Positions 26,525-34,929 of a DNA stretch of 64,000 nucleotides are shown piece by piece. The stretch covers positions 111,438 through 175,437 of the forward strand of contig UCIT01000018.1 in the NCBI GenBank assembly GCA_900472625.1, read 5' to 3'. This DNA is from Hyphomicrobiales bacterium (GTDB lineage Bacteria > Pseudomonadota > Alphaproteobacteria > Rhizobiales > Rhizobiaceae). Positions within the stretch are counted from its first letter, which is position 1, and every line of letters begins with the position of its first letter. Position numbers and translations under genes: made by a program. The notes below the pieces were generated by a model. The model was not told the origin of the DNA and made no database searches. It saw only the letters and a list, made by a program, of their open reading frames with translations.

Positions 26525-27244
26525 CTACTTCACCGATACATCGTGAATGTCGATTGAGACAGCCACTCGGTCCAGGATCGGTCGATTGTCAGCTCCCTTT
26601 GCGTAAACCCGACGCTTTGTAGGTATGACGATGCCGTCAAAGACTTTGGGATCCGTAGCATAATTCGCACTGGAGGTGCCACCGAGGACATCGGCGCTGT
26701 AGTCGTGCCGCTGGAGGATGCCAGTTTCGTCGAAATAAAAGATTTGCTCCGCCGAATGGCTCTCGATCACGGCGGGGAATGTGACCTTCAAGCGACGCCA
26801 AAGTTGGCCATCCTCCTCCCATGGCTCGATCTCCTGGGACCGGAACCCCTCCATTTTGAACAGGAACGGCGTCGTTAAGTAGGTCCAAAGCGCATACCCC
26901 GCAAAATACAGGAGGTTCTGTCGATCCCAGGGTGTTGTGAGGCCATGACCCGCAAATGCCTTCCGTGGAGCAAAACGCTCGTCGATGATGCCTCCGGCTT
27001 CTTGAGAGATCACACGGGTGTGTGTCGGTTCGAAAATGCCAAGCTGGTCGGAATCGACGAACGGAGCAATTTCAGAACGCTGATGATGTGCATCCACCGT
27101 CACTCGCACATCCAGGAAGACCCCCTGCCATCCTTTCAGGTCCGTTATTCCCGTTGCAGTGTAACCGACTGAGAGCTGATTGATTTTCTCCCAGCGTGCC
27201 CAGCCGCCGTGAGCTTCGATCGCGAGGTCCAGCAAATCCGACAT
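26525..27244 (-). CDS. Conserved hypothetical protein
   Basis: 239 aa, not recognised. Soluble, no signal peptide; rich in beta-strand pattern and aromatic residues (TTPWDRQNLLYFAGYALWTY). A FYFDETGILQRHDYSADVLG stretch recalls the closed-barrel of lipoprotein-carrier-like folds, but I would not assign it. It is divergent from an HxlR regulator across two identical operators, so it is the likely target of that regulator. Clean ATG at 27244. Confidence 0.75.
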   Translation of the reverse strand: MSDLLDLAIEAHGGWARWEKINQLSVGYTATGITDLKGWQGVFLDVRVTVDAHHQRSEIAPFVDSDQLGIFEPTHTRVISQEAGGIIDERFAPRKAFAGHGLTTPWDRQNLLYFAGYALWTYLTTPFLFKMEGFRSQEIEPWEEDGQLWRRLKVTFPAVIESHSAEQIFYFDETGILQRHDYSADVLGGTSSANYATDPKVFDGIVIPTKRRVYAKGADNRPILDRVAVSIDIHDVSVK

Positions 27245-27267
27245 TCAAAAACTCCGATAGTGAGGAA

Positions 27268-27322
27268 GGTTTAAATTTGAAACCCATCGACAACTTGTCA
27301 GTTTTGGTTTAAATTTGCAACC
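27268..27322. promoter_or_regulatory. Two 17-bp direct-repeat operators for HxlR
   Basis: GGTTTAAATTTGAAACC (27268-27284) and GGTTTAAATTTGCAACC (27306-27322) differ at one base and each is nearly palindromic. Centres are 38 bp apart. They lie between divergent starts at 27244 and 27342. Confidence 0.7.
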
Positions 27323-27341
27323 GTATAAGGAGTGGACGATT

Positions 27342-27788
27342 TTGCACGGCAAGAAAACGGATCTAGCAAGCAAAAAATGTGGGATTGCGCGGAGCCTCAA
27401 CGTCATAGGAGATTGGTGGACGCTGCTAATCGTCCGGGATGCCTTTAACGGAAGACGGCGCTTCAACGAGTTTCAAAAGAATCTGGGAATGGCGAAAAAC
27501 ATTCTCTCGAGCCGGCTCAAGAAACTTGTTGAGGAGGGAGTGTTCTCGGTGGTGGAGGACGACGGGTCGGGTTCGGGCCATAACTACGTTTTGACGCCTA
27601 AGGGAGAGGAGCTCTATCTTGTACTCGTCGCGCTGTGGCAGTGGGGAGAGAACAACTGCAAGGAAGCTGGCGATCTCGACCATGAAATGGTGGATGCAAA
27701 AACGGCGCGTGTTCTGCCGCAACTGAAGTTGCTAGCCCACGATGGGCGCGAGTTGGGGCCGCGCGAATTCAAGATGAAGGCGATTTGA
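27342..27788 (+). CDS. HxlR-family winged-helix regulator
   Basis: 148 aa. Core KCGIARSLNVIGDWWTLLIV, then RDAFNGRRRFNEFQKNLGMA and LSSRLKKLVEEGV is the HxlR signature. I start at TTG 27342, nine bases after AAGGAG (27327-27332). The TTG at 27315 lies inside the second operator and is unlikely. HxlR proteins often sense aldehydes, quinones or thiol stress; the one conserved N-terminal Cys here would fit, not shown. Confidence 0.88.
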   Translation: MHGKKTDLASKKCGIARSLNVIGDWWTLLIVRDAFNGRRRFNEFQKNLGMAKNILSSRLKKLVEEGVFSVVEDDGSGSGHNYVLTPKGEELYLVLVALWQWGENNCKEAGDLDHEMVDAKTARVLPQLKLLAHDGRELGPREFKMKAI

Positions 27789-27916
27789 TCTTGGATCGGG
27801 GAAACTCAATGTTAATACATGTGTAATAGCACATGTATAATACTGCGGAACTCGAAGCATTCACGCCGTCTAGTGTCTTACCGCAGCGCCCTTCTTTCAA
27901 ATCCTTAGGAGCCGCT

Positions 27917-29835
27917 ATGCAGCTGCGTGGCAAAATCTATTCCATCGTTAGCTTGATGGCCTTCGTCGCACTACTCATCGGAATGGTGGGAATTTACACC
28001 CTTACCGTCTATGACTCTCGTGTATCCGAGCTTCAGAACGTCGCTACCCGTGCAAAGATGGGCGAGCGCCTGAACCGATTGGTCACGGCAGTGGTCATGG
28101 ATCTTCGCGGCGCTTACGGAGTCGCGACACCAGAGGATGCAAAGCCTTATGCGGATGGCGCACTCAAATCTCTGGCGAGCATCGAAGACCTTCTTCATAG
28201 ATGGGAGCCACTCGTTCCGACCAGCCAGCTATCCGATTTTAGCGGCATGGAAAGCACGGCGCGCGCGTTCGTCGAGTTGAGGTCACAGACCGCCCGTATT
28301 GCGGTGAGCGAAGGACCTGATGCAGCGGAAGCGCTCGGCAACAAGGATCGTGCTAATCGCCAGCTTCTCCAGGCGGATATAGATAAGGTATCGCACGAGG
28401 ACGAATCCAGACTGGAAAGCATCGCAACGGATCTCAAGGTCTTTCAGAGAGGCGTGCTTGTAACCACGCTTGCGGTAACCCTTGTGGGCGTGATCTTGGG
28501 AATCGCAGTTGCGTTCTACATTGCGACCTACCAGATAAGCCGCCCTATCCGGAACGTCACGAGGACGATGAAATGTCTGGCCGCGGGAGAACTCGACACG
28601 GCCGTGCCGTACGTAGGTCGTTCCGACGAAATCGGAGAGATGGCGGCAGCCGTCGAGGTTTTCAAGCGCAATGGCTCCGACGTGGAGCGGATGAGCGCGC
28701 AAGAGCTTGCTTCGCGATTGAGAACCGAAAAACTTCAAGCAGAGATGTCCAAAGTGGTGTCCGCTGCTGTCAACGGTGACTTCTCCCTCCGTGTCACGCC
28801 TGAACACGGAGACGCGCGACTAAATTCCTTTGCTCTTGAGGTCAACGCGCTTTTGTCCTCCGTGGAAACAGGTGTCGATGAAGTCGGCCGGGTAATCGAT
28901 CTTTTGGCTCAGGGGGATCTCACGAGCCAGATGTCGGGTGAGTTCAAGGGAGTATTTGCTCGATTACAGAAGAACGTAAACGAGACAATTGATCGCTTGC
29001 AGGAGACTATATCCGACATCAATGCGGCAAGTGACACGCTCACTGGCAGCGGTACCGAGTTGCGTATCGCATCGGACAAACTTTCGAAGAGAACCGAGCA
29101 ACAGGCGGCTGCTCTCGAAGAATCATCCGCGGCGCTCGACGAAATCACGACGGTTGTCCGAGCCTCGTCGGCCAACGCAAGCCAAGCCAGTCGAATGGTT
29201 TCGGAGACAAGGTCAACAGCAGTTGAATCCGGCGTCGTGGTCGGGCAGGCGATTGCTGCGATGGCTGATATCCGAAATGCGTCCAACGACATTACCCATA
29301 TCTTGAGTGTGATCGATGAAATTGCGTTCCAGACAAATCTTCTTGCTCTTAACGCTGGCGTCGAGGCGGCTCGCGCGGGGGGAGGCAGGCAAGGGATTCG
29401 CCGTCGTCGCGCAGGAAGTTCGTGAGCTCGCGCAACGATCCGCTGTCGCTGCGAAGGACATAAAGTTGCTGCAACAAATCTGCGGAGAGTGTTCAGGCAG
29501 GTGTTGACCTCGTTGAGCGGACAGGTGCGTCGCTACAGGCGATGGAAGTTCAGATCGTGCAGATTGATACACTGGTGAACGCGATCGCGACGGCGGCTCG
29601 AGAACAATCAACAGGTCTCAGCGAAGTCAACGTTGCAGTCAATCAGATGGACAACGTGACGCAACAGAATGCTGCCATGGTTGAAGAGACTTCGGCAACG
29701 ACCTACCGGCTTTCCATTGAGGCAGAGGCGCTAGGTCGGCTGGTCGCGAAGTTCCAACTGCGCAATCAAGCGCAAATCCGCCCTCCAATTTCCGACCGCT
29801 TATCTGTTGTTATTGGTGGACGATCTGAGCGCTAG
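27917..29835 (+). pseudogene. Methyl-accepting chemotaxis receptor with two frameshifts
   Basis: Would be about 640 aa. First helix at about 8-30, periplasmic four-helix ligand domain, second helix at about 180-203, HAMP, then the signalling domain with its tip IDEIAFQTNLLALNAGVEAA. Reading is lost at a run of six G (29377-29382), one more than needed for ARAGEAGKGFAVVAQEVREL. A second break near 29470 is restored by skipping to NKSAESVQAGVDLVERTGAS, best explained by two missing bases. The rest runs to 29835. TTAGGAG before ATG 27917 sets the start. The G-run break could be a sequencing error, but two breaks make real decay more likely. Confidence 0.8.
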
Positions 29836-29851
29836 CAAACCGAGCTTACCC

Positions 29852-29908
29852 TGAGTTCGTTTGGAGAAACGAAACTCCTCTCTACTGCCAATGGGAGCGG
29901 CTGCTCCC
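29852..29908 (+). promoter_or_regulatory. Two hairpins in the leader of the CurA-like gene
   Basis: GAGTTCGTTT and AAACGAAACTC (29852-29876) pair with one bulge, and GGGAGC/GCTCCC (29893-29908) forms a second stem. No T-run follows either. They may end the receptor transcript or be operator/leader elements. Confidence 0.35.
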
Positions 29909-29928
29909 TAGAAAAAATGGAGCTCAAA

Positions 29929-30951
29929 ATGAAGACGTCCCGTCAAATTGTCTTGGCTAGCAGGCCGATTGGTGAGCCGATCTTGCAAGACTTCCGTCTG
30001 GAGGAGGTGCCAATTTCAGGCGCCGGTGACGGAGAGGTTGCGCTGCGAACTCTCTATCTGTCGCTTGATCCGTATATGCGCGGACGCATGAGCGAGGCCA
30101 AATCTTATGCCGCGCCCGTGCCTGTGAACGGCGTTATGGATGGCGAGACGATTTGCGAGGTGACTGAGTCGAAGCATTCGAACTACCGTGTCGGCGATAT
30201 AGTTCGAGCGCGTACCGGATGGAGAACGCACGCGACGTTGAGTGCCGATACGCTGAAACCCGTAAAAACTAATGGTGCGCCGCTCACGACCGCGTTAGGC
30301 GTGTTGGGAATGCCCGGGTTTACAGCGTACAGCGGTATGAAACTTCTGGGTCAACCCAAGTCGGGCGAGACGGTAGTCGTCGCGGCAGCCTCTGGCCCCG
30401 TGGGATCGCTTGTTGGACAGTTAGCGAAAATGGCGGGGGCGAGGGCGGTCGGCATTGCGGGCGGCGCTGAGAAATGTGCTCACGTAAAAGACGAGCTAGG
30501 TTTCGATGTCGCGATCGACCATCGTTCAAGCAGTTTTGCCGCAGAGCTGGAAGCTGCGTGTCCGCAGGGGATCGACGTCTACTTCGAAAATGTTGGTGGT
30601 CACGTCTGGGATGCAGTCCTCCCCTTGCTTAACAGGTTCTCCAGAGTGCCCGTGTCAGGTTTGATTGCGAACTATAATGATCCGGAGAGCGCGGGGGCCG
30701 ACAAGCTACCGGCAACGATGAGCGCAATTCTACGTCGAAGCATTCTGGTGCGGGGATTCATCAATTACGAATTCGAGAACGAACACTACGATGCTTTCCT
30801 AGCTGAGCTCGCCCCTAAGGTCGCGGCTGATGAGATTAAGTATCGCGAAGATATCGTGGACGGCTTGGAACACGCGCCTGGCGCCTTCATCGGGATGCTT
30901 AGCGGCAAGAACTTCGGAAAACTTCTTGTGAAGGTGGCGCAGGACCTTTGA
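29929..30951 (+). CDS. NADP-dependent enone reductase, CurA/YncB family
   Basis: 340 aa zinc-free medium-chain reductase. LYLSLDPYMRGRMSE at the N-terminus is the family mark; VLGMPGFTAYSGMKLLGQPK and VVVAAASGPVGSLVGQ form the NADPH fold; YFENVGGHVWDAVL follows. Members reduce the double bond of enones and alkenals. ATG 29929 has GGAG at a good distance; 29917 does not. It converges with a TetR gene across a long hairpin. Confidence 0.9.
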   Translation: MKTSRQIVLASRPIGEPILQDFRLEEVPISGAGDGEVALRTLYLSLDPYMRGRMSEAKSYAAPVPVNGVMDGETICEVTESKHSNYRVGDIVRARTGWRTHATLSADTLKPVKTNGAPLTTALGVLGMPGFTAYSGMKLLGQPKSGETVVVAAASGPVGSLVGQLAKMAGARAVGIAGGAEKCAHVKDELGFDVAIDHRSSSFAAELEAACPQGIDVYFENVGGHVWDAVLPLLNRFSRVPVSGLIANYNDPESAGADKLPATMSAILRRSILVRGFINYEFENEHYDAFLAELAPKVAADEIKYREDIVDGLEHAPGAFIGMLSGKNFGKLLVKVAQDL

Positions 30952-30959
30952 CTCGTTCG

Positions 30960-30997
30960 ATGCTACACGCTCGTCACGAATAGGCGGCGTGTAGCAT
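30960..30997. terminator. Bidirectional hairpin between convergent genes
   Basis: ATGCTACACGC (30960-30970) and GCGTGTAGCAT (30987-30997) make a perfect 11-bp stem with a 16-nt loop between the stop codons of the CurA-like and TetR genes. No strong T-run. Confidence 0.5.
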
Positions 30998-30999
30998 GT

Positions 31000-31584
31000 T
31001 CAGGCAGCCGGCCTCTCGGCGGCATCGGCGAGGAGAGTCTCTGCTGCGGCTTTTGCAGCGTCAAAAGGTCGGGAGTTGCCGTACGCCTGCGACAGCAGAA
31101 GGGCACCTTGAAAGAGAACCGTAATCTGCAACCCTAAGGCTTGGGCCTCTGCAAGCCTGGCCTCTTGGCATAAACTCACAAATTGCGCCTCAACATAAGC
31201 GCCGAGCTCGCGACACTTGAGCAGCAGTCGCTCGCTTTGCCCCGGGAATTCCTGTGAGCCGCGGATTGCAAGACATCCGCGGCACTCCGCCTCAAGCATC
31301 TCTCGCCTGGTGTCGAAGCACATCAAAATCTTTGCCCTTGCGTCGAGGCCGGAGGCGTGGACGGGTTCAAAAAGTGTTTTCCCCACGGAAACAGCGTAGG
31401 TCGCGAGAACCTCTTCGATGAGCTCATCTTTCGAAGGGAAGTATTTGTAGAGCGTCCTCTTCGAGATCCCACTTCCGGCGATGACGGAGTCAACTCCCGT
31501 CGCAAGAAACCCGCCGTCGTAAAAGCGAGCTAAAGCAAGCTCGACGATCTCGCTTCTTTTTGCGGGCTGCGCACTTCCGGTCAT
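31000..31584 (-). CDS. TetR/AcrR-family regulator
   Basis: 194 aa. Helix-turn-helix at about 25-50: VDSVIAGSGISKRTLYKYFP followed by SKDELIEEVL. CRGCLAIRGSQEFPG in the effector domain carries two Cys. ATG 31584 is right after the operator region; the longer reading to 31788 only translates the operators. Divergent from an SDR gene, with a large palindromic operator between them. Confidence 0.9.
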   Translation of the reverse strand: MTGSAQPAKRSEIVELALARFYDGGFLATGVDSVIAGSGISKRTLYKYFPSKDELIEEVLATYAVSVGKTLFEPVHASGLDARAKILMCFDTRREMLEAECRGCLAIRGSQEFPGQSERLLLKCRELGAYVEAQFVSLCQEARLAEAQALGLQITVLFQGALLLSQAYGNSRPFDAAKAAAETLLADAAERPAA

Positions 31585-31632
31585 GGCGTGTCTCCTTCCA
31601 GAGACCAGATAGCACGTGGGATTGACTCGGTA

Positions 31633-31671
31633 AACCGATCTGTTTACCGATGCGATGTAAACAGATCGGTT
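31633..31671. promoter_or_regulatory. Large inverted-repeat operator between TetR and SDR genes
   Basis: AACCGATCTGTTTAC (31633-31647) and GTAAACAGATCGGTT (31657-31671) are perfect 15-bp arms around a 9-bp spacer. A further GGTAAA (31629) and GTTAAC (31669) make each arm itself partly palindromic, so two repressor dimers may bind side by side. Confidence 0.7.
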
Positions 31672-31719
31672 AACATCGTGTTCAACAGCAGGATCGCATT
31701 GACGATCGAGAGGGTTAGA

Positions 31720-32439
31720 ATGTCTGTAAAGGGTAAGATCGTCCTGGTTTCCGGGGCTAATCGAGGGATCGGTGCCGCAACCGTCCACGAACTGCTCCGC
31801 GCTGGTGCGAAGAAGATCTACGTTGGGGCTCGGCGTATCGAATCCCTGCCGGATTTCGGAGATGAGCGTGCAGTGCCGCTGCAGTTGGACGTCACCAGCG
31901 ATTCCTCTGTCGAGCAGGCAGCCAGCATTGCCGGTGATACGGAGGTTCTCATCAACAATGCGGGCACGCTCGCTTTCACCAACTTCGTCACCAGCAGCTT
32001 CGAAGACCTCGATGGCGACATGCAGACCAATTACTATGGCACGCTCAGAGTAATCCGGGCTTTCGCGCCCGCGTTGATCGCTCGCGGTTCCGGCACCATA
32101 GTCAACGTCGTCAGCATCGTTGGCCTTGTTTCAGCGGCTCCCTTGGGTGGATATTCCGCGTCGAAGGCTGCACTGCATTCGTTGACGCAAACTCTCCGTG
32201 GTACGCTCAAGTCTTCGGGGGTCGATGTACTTGGCGTGTATCCTGGCCCCATTGAAACCGACCTGGCCAAAAACGTACCGCTTGCCAAAGTTACGCCCGA
32301 GCATGCGGCAAAAAACATTGTGGAAGGTATCGAGAACGGTGCGGCATACATCTTCCCGGACCCGACTGCGCTTCAGATCGAGCACCTCTGGGCAAATGAT
32401 GGTAGGAACCTCGAAGCTGCCATGGCCGGCGCTGAGTGA
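31720..32439 (+). CDS. Short-chain dehydrogenase/reductase
   Basis: 239 aa. Cofactor loop SGANRGIG, NNAG in VLINNAGTL, catalytic Ser in NVVSIVGLVSA and YSASKAA. ATG at 31720 with a GAGAGGG ribosome site. The VYPGPIETDL stretch follows. Regulated, most likely, by the TetR gene across the 31633-31671 operator. Substrate unknown. Confidence 0.9.
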   Translation: MSVKGKIVLVSGANRGIGAATVHELLRAGAKKIYVGARRIESLPDFGDERAVPLQLDVTSDSSVEQAASIAGDTEVLINNAGTLAFTNFVTSSFEDLDGDMQTNYYGTLRVIRAFAPALIARGSGTIVNVVSIVGLVSAAPLGGYSASKAALHSLTQTLRGTLKSSGVDVLGVYPGPIETDLAKNVPLAKVTPEHAAKNIVEGIENGAAYIFPDPTALQIEHLWANDGRNLEAAMAGAE

Positions 32440-32477
32440 GACGGTTTTTTAAACCATTGCCGCGCCCTAGTCTGATT

Positions 32478-32509
32478 TGGATGCAGTCGTCATCGGACAA
32501 CTGCATCCA
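32478..32509. terminator. Bidirectional hairpin between SDR and OYE genes
   Basis: TGGATGCAGT (32478-32487) and ACTGCATCCA (32500-32509) pair over 10 bp with a 12-nt loop. It lies between convergent stop codons at 32439 and 32556. Confidence 0.5.
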
Positions 32510-32555
32510 TTGTACTGCCCGGGTGATGAACCCGGCGTTGTAGTCAGATGCCAAT

Positions 32556-33647
32556 TCATACCAAATGCTGGAGCTCTTCCTTGTAAAAAGGTTGCAATTC
32601 GCTCCACCGGCCCTCGCGGATTTTTGCTGGCCAGTCCGGATCGCTGATCAAAGCCCTTCCCACCGCAATTAAGTCGAACTCCTCGCTCCGCATTCTGGCG
32701 ACAAGCTCATCCAGTGTACCGATCGGAGCCTCAGTCGACGAACCTCGAAGCTGTTCGAGGAAATCGCCGCCGCCGAGACCAACAGATCCGACGCTGATCG
32801 TGGGACGGCCGGTCAACTTGCGGGTCCATCCCGCCAAGTTTAGGCTTGCGCCCTCGAATTCAGGTTCCCAAAACCGCCGTGTCGAGGCGTGAAAAACACT
32901 GACGCCCGCATCCGCCAATGGACCGACTATCTCCTCAAGCTCGAAAGGGGACGAAGCCAGGCGCGCGCCGTAGTCCTGAAGCTTCCATTGCGAGAATCTG
33001 AAGATCAGTGGGAAGTCCTCGCCCACGGCTTCCCGAACGGCCCTGACGACCTCAGCGGCGAAAAGCGTTCGCGCCGGGACGTTTCCGCCATAGCGATCAG
33101 CACGGGAATTCGCGCCAGCCCAGAGGAATTGGTCCAGCAGGTATCCGTGCGCCCCATGAAGCTCGACAGCATCGAACCCGATTGAGCGCGCCGCGGTTGC
33201 CGCTGAGGCAAACGCGGATATCGTGTCCGCAATATCGCTATCCGTCATCGCCAGGGCCTCCCCGTTCGACGAAGGTCCCTCTGAGGGCGCGCCTGGTTTT
33301 GGCCCCGTTCCATTGGCTCGAAGAATGCCTTGATGCCACAATTGCGGAGCTATTCGTCCGCCGGCTGCATGGACCTCTTCAACGACATGGCTCCAACCTC
33401 GGAGGCTCAGCGGGTCGTGGAAATTTGGAATGGAGGAGTCATTCGATGCCGCGTCGCGGCGCACTGTCGTGCCTTCGGTGATGATCAGGCCGACGCCACC
33501 TTCCGCTCGTCGTCGATAGTATCGAGCCACGGCTTCGTCGGGTACGCCTCCGGAGCTAGCGCGTCTGGTCATCGGTGCCATGACGATCCGATTTGCGAGT
33601 TCCAGTCGGCCGAGTTTGAAGTTCGAGAAAAGTGGACCAGTGTCCAT
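32556..33647 (-). CDS. NADH:flavin oxidoreductase, Old Yellow Enzyme family
   Basis: 363 aa FMN barrel. ELANRIVMAPMTRRAS at the start, GLIITEGTTV, RIAPQLWHQG with the active-site His region, ELHGAHGYLLDQFLW, then SVGSVGL for phosphate binding. OYE enzymes reduce activated alkenes such as enals and nitro compounds. Lies 80 bp from the following ADH start on the same strand as ADH and ALDH. It fits the same electrophile-handling theme as the CurA-like and SDR genes. Confidence 0.92.
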   Translation of the reverse strand: MDTGPLFSNFKLGRLELANRIVMAPMTRRASSGGVPDEAVARYYRRRAEGGVGLIITEGTTVRRDAASNDSSIPNFHDPLSLRGWSHVVEEVHAAGGRIAPQLWHQGILRANGTGPKPGAPSEGPSSNGEALAMTDSDIADTISAFASAATAARSIGFDAVELHGAHGYLLDQFLWAGANSRADRYGGNVPARTLFAAEVVRAVREAVGEDFPLIFRFSQWKLQDYGARLASSPFELEEIVGPLADAGVSVFHASTRRFWEPEFEGASLNLAGWTRKLTGRPTISVGSVGLGGGDFLEQLRGSSTEAPIGTLDELVARMRSEEFDLIAVGRALISDPDWPAKIREGRWSELQPFYKEELQHLV

Positions 33648-33726
33648 GATGCACCTATTTCTAAATCCAGTAGAGGCGGCGAAGCAACGAAGATCTGCTG
33701 CTTCGCCGTTTGCAGCTAGCGGTCAC

Positions 33727-34797
33727 TCAGGCTTCTTCGTGGAACAACACTCGACGACCCTTGATTTTCCCGGCGCGGAGCGCGGCAAGGCCGTCGTTGA
33801 CGTTGGTCTCGTTGAACGGCGCGGTCGTCACGGGGATTGGCCGGATGTTGCCTTCGCGAACGTGGTCCACCAGGTCCTTAAGTTCGCCGAGCGATCCGAC
33901 GTAGGATCCTCGTATCGTGAATTGGCGAAGCGATAGCACCGCGAGAGGAATGCGCAGTTCGCCACCAAACAAGCCGACGTTCACGTAGGTCCCCCCTGGA
34001 GCAAGAACTTCGAACGCAAGTTTGGAGGTCTGATCTGACCCGACGAAGTCAATGATGGCTGTTAGGCCGCCGGTGGCAGCGAGCAGGTTCGATGTCGCCT
34101 GAGCTTTCGTGCTGTTCACCACTAGGTCCGCGCGATACTCATCATGGGCAAGTGCCAGTCTGTCATCATCGATATCGATTGCGACTACCTTCTCGAATCC
34201 CGTGCCTTTTGCGATCGAGAGGCCCATTAGACCGACGCCTCCCATGCCGATGATGCCGACCCAGCCGCGATTTGCCGGGACCTTCTGTAGTGCCGAGTAA
34301 GAGGTGAGACCAGAACACGCGTAGATGCCGCCGATCGTGGGATCAATTCCTGTTGCGTCAACAAGGTATTTCTCGTCGCGAACGACAACCTTGTCGCCAT
34401 ACCCGCCCGGCCGTTGCAGGCCCAAATTCTGCGGCGTTTCAATACACGCGTTGTCCAAGCCCGCCTTGCAGGGCGCACATTCTCCACACCCGATCCAAGG
34501 GTACACGATCACCGGTCGCCCAATATCCTTGGCGGTCAGCTTAGCCAACGGCCCGAACGCTTGGATGTATCCGAAGATTTCGTGCCCCAAGGTCAGAGGA
34601 AGCTTGGCGCCGGCTGCCTCCAGCGGCAACTTCGCATCGCCGCCGAGGTTAATGTGGCCATTATGGAAGTGGACGTCTGAATGACATAGTCCACATGCGT
34701 GAACTCGGACGATGACTTCGGTCGCAGTCGGAACAGGGTCAGCGAAGATCTCTTCGGCAATCTGGCCACCGAACTCTTTCAATTGATAGCTTTGCAT
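33727..34797 (-). CDS. Zinc-dependent alcohol dehydrogenase
   Basis: 356 aa. Catalytic zinc motif ACGLCHSDVH with GHEIFGY; structural zinc site CGECAPCKAGLDNAC (four Cys); nucleotide fold IIGMGGVGLMGL. It oxidises an alcohol to an aldehyde with NAD. ATG at 34797 (MQSYQLKEF). Lies downstream of the aldehyde dehydrogenase on the same strand with a 132-bp gap, so ALDH then ADH are probably co-expressed. Confidence 0.92.
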   Translation of the reverse strand: MQSYQLKEFGGQIAEEIFADPVPTATEVIVRVHACGLCHSDVHFHNGHINLGGDAKLPLEAAGAKLPLTLGHEIFGYIQAFGPLAKLTAKDIGRPVIVYPWIGCGECAPCKAGLDNACIETPQNLGLQRPGGYGDKVVVRDEKYLVDATGIDPTIGGIYACSGLTSYSALQKVPANRGWVGIIGMGGVGLMGLSIAKGTGFEKVVAIDIDDDRLALAHDEYRADLVVNSTKAQATSNLLAATGGLTAIIDFVGSDQTSKLAFEVLAPGGTYVNVGLFGGELRIPLAVLSLRQFTIRGSYVGSLGELKDLVDHVREGNIRPIPVTTAPFNETNVNDGLAALRAGKIKGRRVLFHEEA

Positions 34798-34929
34798 TGG
34801 GTGTCTCGTTGATGATGCGGTTGGGAACGCGCCGCAGATTAGGATGCAGGGGGCGGCCACAATCGGCATTGCTTTCGCTTTGCGTCATCCGGCCGCACCC
34901 AGCTTTGGGATGGCAGCTTCCACAGCACC

